Shown piece by piece: positions 57,701-64,000 of a stretch of DNA of 64,000 bases. The DNA comes from Tridacna crocea (taxonomy: Eukaryota > Mollusca > Bivalvia > Cardiida > Cardiidae), in contig OX031057.1 in NCBI GenBank assembly GCA_943736015.1, positions 39,704,501 through 39,768,500 on the forward strand, written 5' to 3'. Every line of letters starts with the position of its first letter. The first letter of the stretch is position 1. The translations under genes and the position numbers were made by a program. The notes beneath the pieces are model-generated. The model saw only the letters and a list, made by a program, of their open reading frames with translations, was not told the DNA's origin and did not search any database.

Positions 57701-60700
57701 AAAGTATTAACTCATTACCAAACGACAATATTTTAGACTGGTCCAAATTGAGAGCATTTGCAGACGACAACATAAAGGTGACTGAAAAATTGACATTTGT
57801 TCTGGGACGGGTAGAAAACACTGTGGGAAAAGGAGAAAATGCTGGTTACCAGCATTTTCTCCTTTTCCCACAGTGTTTTCAAAAGGCTTCTTTCTCAGGG
57901 GCGTCAAAAGTAGGGATTGTGTGGTAATGGGTTAACCCATGTCAGCCAACCCAGTCCATGCAGGCTGATATAGATTAAAACTTTTCGTTAAATTTTTCTG
58001 CCTAACCATGGCCTATTCTACTTTAGGATTTAAAAGGTGATTGGACAAAATGGAGTTTATAGTTCCATAATGAGATAAATTTAAAGCATTTGCAGATGAC
58101 AAATTAATTGAAGCATAAATGATTTCATCGTCATGCAAAATGGTAGAAAACATTGTGGGGAAAAAGGAGAAATTGCTGGCCACCGACATTTTCTCTTTAT
58201 TTCATAATGTTTTCAACAGGCATATTTGTTAGGGGCATCAAAATATTTGATGGAGTGATAAGAGGTCAAATTTTGTTATCTGTCAAAGGATTAACCCATT
58301 ACCACACAGTCCCTACTTTTGACAACCCTGAGAAAGAGGCCCATAGAGATACAGGTGATTATGAGATAACTGGCTTGGTATAATGCATCACAAAGATGGG
58401 TTAATTCTTTTTCACACAATCCCTTTTAACGACCCTAAGAGAGAAATATTTTGAAAACATTGTGGAGAAAAGGAGAAAATGCTGGTAACCAGCATTTTCT
58501 CCTTTTCCCCACAATGTTTTAAACCCTTCACTAAACAAATTTCAAATTTTCAGTCAGTTTTATATTGTCGTCTGCAAATGCTTTCGATTTGGACAAGCCT
58601 AAAATAATGAGTTAACTCTTTTCCAAACAACAAAATTTTTGACTAGTCCATTTGAAGGCATTTGCAGACGACAAAATAAATGTGAATCAGAAATTGAAAC
58701 TTGATTTTTTAAGGGTAGAAAGCATTGTGAGAAAAGGAGAAAATGCTGGTTACCAGCATTTCTCCTATTCCCACGATGTTTTCAGAAGCTGTCTTGTTAA
58801 AAGTCGGGATTGTGTGGTAAAGAATTAAACCCCATTTTTCACAAAATGTGCTGTCTGATTGTTGGTCTATACTGTAAGCCAAGCTTAATCACTGTAGACA
58901 AAAGCAGTGGTCAAGTTGCAATTAATTGGATCTTACTACTTGTTTATATGAATATACTGAATATGAGTGTTGAGATATATTGGACACTTTCAGAGTTATA
59001 AGAATAATTAACCCATGCTCTGGTAAAAAGGGGGCTTAATGCACCTCCATTATGCATTGAACAGAACAAATCATTACTGAATCGTGGATCAAATAAATCC
59101 ATTTTGTGTAATAATCAACTGTATCATGAGGTGGACTGGTCCTGTGACACACAGAAAACTGACCAATAACAAAATGTTTCGGCCAAGGTTAGTCTTTGTG
59201 GACTGCAGGCTACCTTAGGGCAATACTTCTTGCAGTCATATTAAGCCCCAATTTCATTATGGATGGCTCATATGTATATTCCTGAGCCCATGAGCTCTGT
59301 TGGTAGCATACAAGGCTTGAAAGGCAAAGGTATTTCAGTCTTATTCCCAGTCGGTTTAATTCTTTCTAAGTACTGATACTTATAGCAACAAGAGTCATTG
59401 CTTTCTCACTGGTGAACATTTAACTTTTACCTTACAATTCAGAGTTTTCATAACCCTGATGAAGAGGCCTTTTTAAAACATTATGGGAAAAGGTGAAAAT
59501 GCTGTTGACCAGCATTTTTTTTCTTTTTTCCAACAATGTTTTCTACCCTATCATAACCTTATGCTCAAAACTGCTTTAATTTGTTTGTGTCTAGTCTTAA
59601 CCCATTACCACACATTCCCTACTTTTGACAACCTTGAGAAAGAAGCCTATAGAAAACATTGTGGGAAAGGAGAAAGTGCTGGTAACTAGCATTTTCTCCT
59701 TTTCCCACAATGTTTTCTATCCTTCATAAAACAAATTTCGAAGTTTCAGTCACATTTACTTTGTCATCTGCAAATACTTTCGATTTGTACAAGCCTAGAA
59801 TATTGTCGTTTGGTAATGAGTTAAATGATAGTTAGACCCAACACAAAACAGTTCTGTTTTTCAACTGTCTTGAGGACAAAGCCTTAGGAATTTTTATGAG
59901 AAAAGGTGAAAACACTGGTTACCAGGATTTTCCCACAATATTTCATATCTTTTCAGAGTATAAATCTATCATTTTAACAACTTTCAATTCATTTTCTACA
60001 AATGTCAGTTTTGACCAGTCTAAAAACTTTTTGTTTGGTAGAGTCATTGTTTAGTTCCTCCCATCTTCTGTCATATATGCAGATGTATGACTTTGTTACT
60101 GGGTAAGATGCCAGACATTTTTACTTCAGATGCAATGTGAATTACAAAAACAACAGTTGGCACGGATACAGATGGATCTGTTGGAAAAACAGCAACAGTT
60201 AGAACAACAACAAGCAAATCTTCAGCAACAGATGTTAGCTCAACAGGCTTCCTCACACTCTGATGCTTCACAAATGGTGACTACTTATTGTAATCTGTCC
60301 TGAGCATGGTGGCTTACCTGGTAAAATACAACACTTGAAACAGTGGGTCACAGGTTTAAGTTCTACCTTGGCCAATCTTGAATGAATTTTCAAGAATTTA
60401 TGATAGCCATTGTGACAGGATCTAGTCCTTTCTTACCTCTAATCAGTGTTAGGCCAATGATTATGTGGGAAAGCAGCCTTAAGCCTGGCATGAATATTAT
60501 GCAGAATATTGGTGTTTCTTCAAAGTTGACTGTTTAATTTTTTGATACTGCAACTACCTGAAAGACTTAAGTCTAAACCAGAATGAGAAAGCCTGGAAAC
60601 ACATGTGCGTCACCGACCGCCATGATGTGACCATAGCTGTTAAAGTGGCGTTAAACCCCAACACAACCAATCATGTTTAGGTCTGTAATAGGAAAATATG

Positions 60701-63539
60701 GTTCCTGTGGATCCATAATTATGTGATGACTTTGGGCCAGTATCATGTATAACTCATTACCAAACAACAAAATTTTAGGTTGGTCCAAATCGAAAGCATT
60801 TGCAGACGACAAAATAAAAGTGGCTGAAAATTTGATATTTGTTTTGTGAAGGGTAGAAAACATGGTGGGAAAAGGAGAAAATGCTAGTTACCAGCATTTT
60901 CTCCTTTTCCCACAATGTTTTCTAAAGGCTTTTTTCTCTGGGTCGTAAAAAGTAGGGATTGTGTGGTAATGGGATTACGGAGAGCCCCCTTTTGCCAGAG
61001 CACAGCTCATTTGCAGATGAGAATTTGGATCTGTATCAGCTGATTAGATTTGTCTTTGAAAAGCTATAAAACATTGAGAGAAAGTACAAAATGCTGACTG
61101 GCAGCATTTTCTGTTATTATTACAACTTTTTCTAGATCTTAAAAACAGGGAGTGTTTGGTAAAGAGTTAAAAAACATCTTTTTTTCTTTGTAATGAAGGT
61201 TTTTTGTCCATTTGTTTCAGAACCAAGCTATAGTGCAACAGATACTTGAACAATTTGCTCAGCAGCAGCAGCAACAGCAGCAACATCAATACCAGGCTAC
61301 ACAAATAACTCCAGAATACATGAAAACAGTGGCCAGTCAACCAGAGATTCCTGTCAACCAGTCTGTCCAAATTGGAAATATGTCTCAGACACAGTCTGTG
61401 TTGAAACAGCCTGTATTTCAAGTGGTTAGTGTGAACTATGTAAATGGGGAAATTCAGCTGGTATTGGCTGGCTTGGATCAAGTAGTGAACCAAAATGGAA
61501 TGCAGCCTGGTCAGATTAACTTTGCTGAACAGTCAGTGAAAAATGCACAGGGAGGTAATCAAGTTAGTTCAGAGAATGAAATAAGCAATCTAAACCCTGT
61601 GAATATGAATTCACAAAGTACAGTAAATATTCAAAGTAATCAAACTTTATCTCAACCACTGGAAATGAATTCTTTAAATGGGCAAATTCAGCTGCCATAT
61701 GATTTTCCTGTGTCAAGTGGAAACTGTGTAAATCTGAATCTAGGGTCTACAGTTGATAATTTACCACAGAATGAAATACATAACATTGTTGTAGCAGGAA
61801 ACCAGCCTTCAACCATTTCAGAAAACACAGGTACCAGAATACAAATTCATACCAGTGACCCAGCTAATGTAAGTTCAAACAATTCTACTGAGTCTTTAAG
61901 TATAAGTAATAATGTTGAGCAAGATGAAAGGACAGTAATTCAGACTGGAAGCTGTGGTCCCAATTACAGAATTGTAAACTTTGTACAAAATATGCCAGAA
62001 AACCCAACCGGCAAAAATGTTCAGCCAATATTTTATCAGAATATGGAATTTCAAGGTCACATGACTTTGTCAGGAATACCTGTTCAAATTACTGACTCAT
62101 CTGGTCAGCAGTATGGAATAATCACAGGACAAGTCCAAAATCAAAATCAAAGAATCATGCTGTCTCAAGAAAAACCTGTAAACCAAACACCTGTTGTCAA
62201 TATGGAAGTTCCTGTTGTCAGACATGATAAAGTACAAGGATCTTTGAAGGATGAAAGTTACAGCGGCACTCTTGGAACAGTGTATAATATAGTGACCAAT
62301 AGTGCTCCTCCACAAACTGCTACAATCACAAATGTTGTCAATGAAAACAGCTTAAACAATTCATCACTTCCGCACATACATCAATACACAATTACTGACA
62401 GGCCAAATAATGTTCCCAATGTACAGGTTGAAGACGAGAATCAGCCAGCTCAAGTTCACGTTAGTTTTGTCAATATTGACCCGAAAAATATTGACTCTGG
62501 CTCCCAGCAGTTTTCACAGAACAGTGTCGTATCGCTCCCTATGTACGAAACTAGAGAGTTAAAGAAAGGTGGACTATCTGGAGAGACATCAGTGGAAGAT
62601 AGCAGTAAATCTTCCTTCTCTGATAAAAATAGTCAGCCAAAGAGAAATGTGCAGTTTAAGAACATACAGGATCCTTCAATTGCTCAAGAATCAAACTTGA
62701 CTATTAAAGATGTAACTTTTGTCTCAGAGGAGAATCTTGTCAATCCTGACATGGTTCTTCCTCCCCCTAACTCACAGAGTCAGTCTCGTCACTCCAGTGG
62801 AAACTCAACACGATCCAGACACCCTAGTGGAAGTACAACAAAATTTCGTCATTCAAGTGGGAATAGTTCACTCAATATTGATTCCTTCAAGCAACTGAGT
62901 AACTCCTTTAAATTAAAAGACTTGAATAAATCTGGCAATACAGTAAATGTTAATAGGTCTAGAATGTCTAGTGGGGACTGTTCAAGGCAATCAAATGGCA
63001 ATCGATCAAGACAGACCAGTGGGGAGAGATCACGGCAGTCTAGTGGTGAGAGGTCGAGACAGCCTAGTGGCAACAGATCTCGACAACCTAGTGGAAATTC
63101 CTTGTTCAGTGAATATTCAAATCTGACTAACATGTCGCCAAACTTGTTTCTTAGCAAAAATATGTCCTTTTTACAAGGGATAGATTCAATCAGTGGGGTG
63201 CTGGAAGATATGCAATCTCCAGACTTTGCCATGTTTAATTCTAGTCCAACAAACACAGGGGGTGCTCCACTGCCAGAAATCACGCTCACAGAATCAGGAA
63301 GGGTAGAGTTTGATAACAGTTTTATAAACACTCCCTTCCTGTCACATGACTCCAGTCGTGGCGAAGCAGATGTGATTGGTCATGTGAAGGATCAAAGTAC
63401 TTCTGATACAGTGGGAAATGTAGGTCCAACACTCTCTGTTATTGCCGTCTTACCTACAGAACCAAATGGACAGAAAGCACTCAAAAATCCTGTTTTGAAT
63501 AGTATCTTATCAAGACCACCAAAGTATATTTCTGGATAA
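44845..63539 (+). CDS. Twelve-exon gene, large nuclear-looking protein with Cys clusters and Gln/Asn/Ser-rich tail
   Basis: Exons 44845-45010, 46664-46813, 48689-48823, 49770-49841, 51037-51151, 52644-52809, 53741-53845, 54417-54519, 55866-56063, 57060-57175, 60130-60276 and 61221-63539 join in phase to 1263 codons plus stop. Two ATGs stand in tandem (44845, 44848); the second has the better Kozak context. An AG acceptor just before (44841-44842) suggests a non-coding first exon further upstream. Residues 1-50 are very basic (RRKSSRPRKRAKTY, QKKKKIRK), a likely nuclear signal. C61-x2-C64 and C102-x2-C105 form a possible zinc site; C156, C164 and C166 are a second cluster. Exons 8-9 read TRRVLAEMLTPAG and GCSPSTIGRVYNMM, which could be a helix-turn-helix. 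Exon 11 and the start of exon 12 are a Gln-rich coil. Exon 12 (772 codons) is low-complexity with Ser-Arg-x-x-Ser-Gly repeats at 62784-63100. A transcription regulator is the best guess, not proven; I do not recognise the family. Confidence 0.85.
45149..45371 (+). mobile_element. MITE-A copy
   Basis: CTCTTTACCTCTCAATCCCG to TTTGGTAAAGAGTTAA; left target TTAA not kept (GCAA). Confidence 0.88.
45375..45690. repeat. Family-E repeat interrupted by a 75-bp palindrome
   Basis: AATGCATTATACCAAGC before and CAACAGACTGAGTAATGAGG and AAGTCAGCCTAGGCAG after the palindrome at 45429-45503 match the other family-E copies. Confidence 0.45.
45429..45503. repeat. 75-bp near-perfect palindrome
   Basis: GATAGGTGAGTGCAACACTA and its near inverse TAGTGTTGTACTCACCTATC pair across TGTACATTGTACA. 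It interrupts a family-E repeat in intron 1 of the large gene. Confidence 0.85.
45960..46441 (-). mobile_element. AACAAGAGGACC-type element, minus orientation
   Basis: The right side (46405-46441) is the reverse complement of the opening hairpin (AAGAGGACCATGATGGTCC, then GCTCACCTGAG). To its left three units of roughly 150 bp repeat CCCTATGTTGTGGGTCTC and GATAAAGAAGGAAATC (46010, 46150, 46315). The left border is not clear. It lies in intron 1 of the large gene. Confidence 0.5.
46829..47271 (-). mobile_element. MITE-A copy that contains another MITE-A
   Basis: Left piece 46829-46854 (TTAACTCTTTACCTAGCGAC), right piece from 47084 (TTCAGATTGAGAGCATTTTG) to GTGTGGTAGAGTTAA. The insert sits at a TTAA that is part of the outer sequence. 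Confidence 0.85.
46855..47083 (+). mobile_element. MITE-A copy nested in an older MITE-A
   Basis: TTAACCCTTTACCAAACAAC to GTTTGGGAAAGGGTTAA, nearly perfect core; it is the younger of the two. Confidence 0.92.
47579..47808 (-). mobile_element. MITE-B copy
   Basis: TTAACCCTTTACTCCATAG start and GGGGTAAAGGGTTAA end; core GGTGAAATTGCTCGTGACGA / GCAATTTCACC is a perfect palindrome. Intron 2 of the large gene. Confidence 0.88.
48352..48580 (+). mobile_element. MITE-A copy, near consensus
   Basis: TTAACCCTTTACCAAACAAT to TTTTGGTAGAGGGTTAA. A worn copy precedes it (48170-48345). Confidence 0.92.
48843..49312 (+). mobile_element. MITE-A copy that contains another MITE-A
   Basis: Left piece 48843-48869 (TTAACCCTACACAACACAAT), right piece from 49104 (CACCCTGAGGACGAAGC) through AACGCTGGTAACCAACATTT to TATATGGTTAGGTGTTA. 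It starts 19 bases after the donor of exon 3 of the large gene. Confidence 0.8.
48870..49103 (+). mobile_element. MITE-A copy nested in an older MITE-A
   Basis: TTAACTCTTTACCACACAAT to GTCTGGTAATGGGTTAA; core interrupted by a few extra bases (GAGAAATGTATTTTCAGGTA). Confidence 0.88.
49372..49569. mobile_element. GGGCCC-ended palindromic MITE (family C), best copy
   Basis: GGGCCCGTATTCACCAACCA and its inverse end TGGTTGGTGAATAAGGGCCC pair through nearly the whole 198 bp (centre AAACCATTCGGTTT). It lies in intron 3 of the large gene. Confidence 0.8.
49936..50112 (+). mobile_element. MITE-A, shortened left arm
   Basis: TTAATCCTTTACCAACAATA to CATATGGTAAAGAGTTAA; worn core (GTACTAGGGGCTAGCATTTT). 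Confidence 0.75.
50148..50553 (-). mobile_element. Two worn MITE-A copies
   Basis: First about 50148-50335 (TTAACTCATTACCAGACC, AGAAGCCTTCTTCTTCAG), second about 50340-50553 (CTTGTCCAAATTGAAAGCAT, AAATGCTGGTTACCAGCATT). Confidence 0.6.
50800..50990. repeat. Family-E repeat
   Basis: CAGCTGACTGAATCATGAGG, GAATGGTCCTTG and GATGCATTAAACTCCC match the other copies. Confidence 0.5.
51157..51376 (-). mobile_element. MITE-A copy whose TTAA is part of a splice donor
   Basis: TTAATCCATTACCAAACGAC to GTGGTAATGGGTTAA. It starts six bases after the end of exon 5 of the large gene (AAAAA|GTAAGTTAATCC), so the target TTAA follows GTAAG directly. Confidence 0.92.
51432..51657 (+). mobile_element. MITE-A copy, near consensus
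   Basis: TTAACCCTTTACCAAACAAT to GTTTGGTAAAGGGTTAA. Confidence 0.92.
51661..51960 (-). other. Probable retroposed fragment with poly(A) tail (minus strand)
   Basis: The minus strand carries about 240 bases of open sequence (reads VCTNNKDPRSVSTFCKYL, then DSDPSNLIIKAFKKYL) that ends in a run of about 40 A at 51700-51661. It lies in an intron of the large plus-strand gene between two MITE-A pieces. A 3' tail and a missing 5' end fit a short retroposed copy (SINE, LINE 3' end or processed transcript). The source is not recognised. Confidence 0.35.
52001..52225 (-). mobile_element. MITE-A copy
   Basis: TTAACTCTTCACCAAATGAC to TTTTGTAAAGGGTTC. A left-end piece of another copy precedes it (51944-52000). 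Confidence 0.85.
52349..52577 (-). mobile_element. MITE-A copy, near consensus
   Basis: TTAACCCTTTCCCAAACGAC to GTTTGGGAAAGGGTTAA; 67 bases before exon 6 of the large gene. Confidence 0.92.
53255..53457 (-). mobile_element. MITE-A, left arm of palindrome lost
   Basis: GTTAACCTTTTAGCAAAC to GTAGGAAAAAGGGTTA; it jumps from AGAGAACATTC to TTGTTACCAGCATTTTCTCC. Traces of a further copy at 53540-53690. Confidence 0.75.
54022..54250 (+). mobile_element. MITE-A copy
   Basis: TTAACTCTTTACCACACATT to GTTGTAACATGTTAA. Confidence 0.88.
54551..54781 (+). mobile_element. MITE-A copy with stem state ATCGTGG / CCACGAT
   Basis: TTCCATTACCACTCAATCCC to TTTGGTAATGAGTTG; it starts 32 bases after the donor of exon 8 of the large gene. 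Confidence 0.88.
54915..55350 (+). mobile_element. MITE-A copy split by the GGATCAGCCTG MITE
   Basis: TTAATCATTTACCAAACAAT, AACGCTGACATCTAGCATTT to the left; CTCAATGTTTTCTTCTTTCC and CAGTTTGTTGTCTGC to the right of 55041-55255. Confidence 0.65.
55041..55255. mobile_element. Palindromic MITE, GGACATTTGCGTAAAGTGTC ends
   Basis: Both ends read GGACATTTGC[G/T]TAAAGTGTCG inward, then CTCGGATCAGCCTG. GGATCAGCCTG / CAGGCTGATCC occurs four times. It sits inside a worn MITE-A. The type is frequent in bivalves as far as I recall. Confidence 0.7.
55372..55580. repeat. Family-E repeat
   Basis: It contains GGGCGCTTAGTAGATC, CAACTGACTGTATCATG, GGTAGACTGGTCCTTG and AAGTCAGCCTGAGCAG. Related blocks in the same order are at 45375-45690, 50800-50990 and 59020-59245, with ends like GGGGGCTTAATGCA / TGCATTAAACTCCC. 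Class unknown; probably a short TIR element. Confidence 0.5.
55622..55847 (-). mobile_element. Hybrid MITE-A / MITE-B copy
   Basis: MITE-A ends and arms (TTAACCCTTTCCCAAATTAT, GTTTGGGAAAGAGTTAA) but the core GAGAAATTGCTCTTTATGAG / CAATTTC of MITE-B type. 18 bases before exon 9 of the large gene. Confidence 0.88.
56142..56334 (+). mobile_element. MITE-A, worn copy
   Basis: TTAAACCCTTTACCAAACAG start; GGTGGTTACTAGCATTTTTT core; fades before the next copy. Confidence 0.65.
56335..56549 (+). mobile_element. MITE-A copy
   Basis: AAACCCTTTACTACACAATG to GTTTGGTAAAGAGTTC; core nearly perfect (one change, CCAGCTTTTTCTCC). Confidence 0.88.
56619..56799 (+). mobile_element. MITE-A, right arm of palindrome lost
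   Basis: CCCATTACCACACAATCCCT to GTGTGGTAAAGAGTTAA; it jumps from AAAATGCTGGTA to GAATTTCTATTTTTTAG. Confidence 0.88.
57368..57593 (-). mobile_element. MITE-A copy
   Basis: CCGAATGACAAAATTTTAGA near the left end, right end GTGTGGTAAAGAGTTAA; core intact. Confidence 0.88.
57707..57935 (-). mobile_element. MITE-A copy, near consensus
   Basis: TTAACTCATTACCAAACGAC to GTGGTAATGGGTTAA; stem state ACTGTGG / CCACAGT. Confidence 0.93.
58078..58350 (-). mobile_element. Worn MITE-A followed by a left-end piece
   Basis: AAAGCATTTGCAGATGACAA, AAATTGCTGGCCACCGACAT, then TTAACCCATTACCACACAGT (58292) in the other orientation, cut off after GAGAAAGAGGCCC. Confidence 0.6.
58401..58615 (+). mobile_element. 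MITE-A copy
   Basis: TTAATTCTTTTTCACACAAT to AATAATGAGTTAA; shares its right TTAA with the next copy. Confidence 0.85.
58612..58828 (-). mobile_element. MITE-A copy
   Basis: TTAACTCTTTTCCAAACAAC to GTGTGGTAAAGAATTAA. Confidence 0.88.
59020..59245. repeat. Family-E repeat
   Basis: AAAGGGGGCTTAATGCACC at the left, CAACTGTATCATGAGGTGG and GACTGGTCCTG in the middle, and ATATTAAGCCCC at the right edge. Confidence 0.55.
59281..59420 (+). mobile_element. tRNA-like SINE head, worn
   Basis: GAGCCCATGAGCTCTGTTGG and TAGCATACAAGGCTTG give an A-box-like start; TATTTCAGTCTTATTC is a poor B box. Tail unclear. Confidence 0.35.
59420..59596 (+). mobile_element. MITE-A, worn copy
   Basis: TTAACTTTTACCTTACAATT start; AAATGCTGTTGACCAGCATT core; right end joined to the next copy. 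Confidence 0.7.
59597..59824 (+). mobile_element. MITE-A copy
   Basis: TTAACCCATTACCACACATT to TTTGGTAATGAGTTAA. Confidence 0.9.
59840..60045 (+). mobile_element. MITE-A, worn copy
   Basis: AACACTGGTTACCAGGATTT core and TTTTGACCAGTCTAAAAAC, TTTGTTTGGTAGAG at the right. 85 bases before exon 11 of the large gene. Confidence 0.55.
60298..60540 (+). mobile_element. SINE of the GATAGTCATTGTGACAGG family, worn copy
   Basis: Head ATGGTGGCTTACCTGG; body TTTATGATAGCCATTGTGAC, CCAATGATTATGTGGGAAAG and CAGCCTTAAGCC. It starts 20 bases after the donor of exon 11 of the large gene. Confidence 0.55.
60749..60977 (-). mobile_element. MITE-A copy
   Basis: AACTCATTACCAAACAACAA to GTGGTAATGGGATTA; core with one change. 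Confidence 0.9.
60993..61172 (-). mobile_element. MITE-A, worn copy
   Basis: CTCATTTGCAGATGAGAATT, AAATGCTGACTGGCAGCATT and GTTTGGTAAAGAGTTAAA. It ends 48 bases before the acceptor of exon 12 of the large gene. Confidence 0.65.
62784..63106 (+). repeat. In-frame Ser-Arg-x-x-Ser-Gly repeats in the last exon of the large gene
   Basis: About ten units of the form SRHSSGN, SRQTSGE or SRQPSGN follow each other, the last six nearly without gaps. They lie near residue 1012-1118 of the predicted protein and are typical of an unstructured, phosphorylatable linker. Confidence 0.8.
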
Positions 63540-63566
63540 CATCTGGTGCCAGTCAAAATTCAGTTT

Positions 63567-63792
63567 TTAACTCATTACCAAACGCCAATATTTTAGGTTG
63601 TCCAAATTGACAGCATTTGCAGACGACAGAATAAGTGACTGAAAATTTGAAATTTGTTTTGGGAAGGGTAGAAAACATTGTGGGAAAAGGAGAAAATGCT
63701 GGTTACCAGCATTTTCTCCTTTTCCCACAATGTTTTCAAAAGGCTTCTTTCTCAGGGTCGTCAAAAGTAGGGATTGTGTGGTAGTGGGTTAA
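63567..63792 (-). mobile_element. MITE-A copy in the 3' UTR of the large gene
   Basis: TTAACTCATTACCAAACGCC to GTGGTAGTGGGTTAA, perfect core. It begins 27 bases after the stop codon at 63539. Confidence 0.92.
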
Positions 63793-64000
63793 ATCCAAGT
63801 TCAGCTATCTGATTGGTGGAGATAGAATGTCTCAGACAGTCAAATGGCTTTTCATGGATGTTAAATCAGAAAAATAACTAAAATGAAAATGGAGTGGCTT
63901 AGGAATTTGAAACCTGAACTTGGTATACGATGCTCTGACCTGGTAATGTAATGAAACAGATATTAGATTATTAACCCCCGCCAAAGTCCGAGGGATATAG

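Noticed and set aside
12279-63764. Dozens of short open frames with [18 protein letters not shown] or [16 protein letters not shown]
   Set aside because: They are translations of the MITE-A palindrome in either orientation, not proteins.

Overview
The window is intron-rich, AT-rich animal nuclear DNA. The orthologues present (SSNA1, BCL10), the short exons with GT/AG borders in long introns, and the set of small repeats point to a mollusc, most likely a bivalve. The tandem-repeat elements that open with an AACAAGAGGGCCATGATGG-type hairpin and the GGGCCC-ended and GGATCAGCCTG palindromic MITEs are, from memory, typical of bivalves. Species cannot be fixed from the sequence alone.

Four protein genes are supported by exons whose reading phases join. 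(1) About 3.2-15.9 kb, minus strand: nine exons, 408 codons, 3' end outside the window or not found. The protein is one I do not recognise, with an N-terminal PPxY motif and a roughly 100-residue unit repeated at least three times. (2) 22.07-24.97 kb, plus strand: complete three-exon SSNA1 (118 aa), a centriole and microtubule coiled-coil protein. (3) 32.16-36.10 kb, minus strand: five-exon BCL10-like CARD adaptor (212 aa). (4) 44.8-63.5 kb, plus strand: twelve-exon gene for a protein of about 1263 aa with basic N-terminus, two cysteine clusters, a possible helix-turn-helix, a Gln-rich coil and a long Gln/Asn/Ser-rich tail. It looks nuclear and regulatory, but I cannot name it. The genes do not form an operon-like unit; SSNA1 and BCL10 are unrelated neighbours.

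Most of the remaining sequence is small transposable elements. One palindromic family (here MITE-A, about 225 bp, TTAA target, CCC...GGG ends, core TGCTGGTAACCAGCA) is present in roughly 70 whole or broken copies, something like a fifth of the window. A sister family (MITE-B) shares ends and layout with a different stem. Copies sit in introns, beside splice donors, next to the BCL10 start codon, just after the stop of gene 4, and inside each other.

Layout: 0-3.1 kb tandem-repeat element with 145-bp units; 3.2-15.9 kb gene 1 with MITEs, a TIR element with 21-bp flanking repeats, a 156-bp-unit element, a pogo-like element and a second AACAAGAGGGCC element; 16-22 kb intergenic with an inverted duplication copy, SINEs and a Harbinger remnant; 22-25 kb SSNA1; 25-32 kb intergenic repeats; 32-36 kb BCL10; 36.5-44.8 kb intergenic with three TIR elements; 44.8-63.6 kb gene 4; the rest is repeats. 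I saw no reverse transcriptase, integrase, capsid or envelope coding region, no rRNA, no CRISPR array and no convincing functional tRNA.
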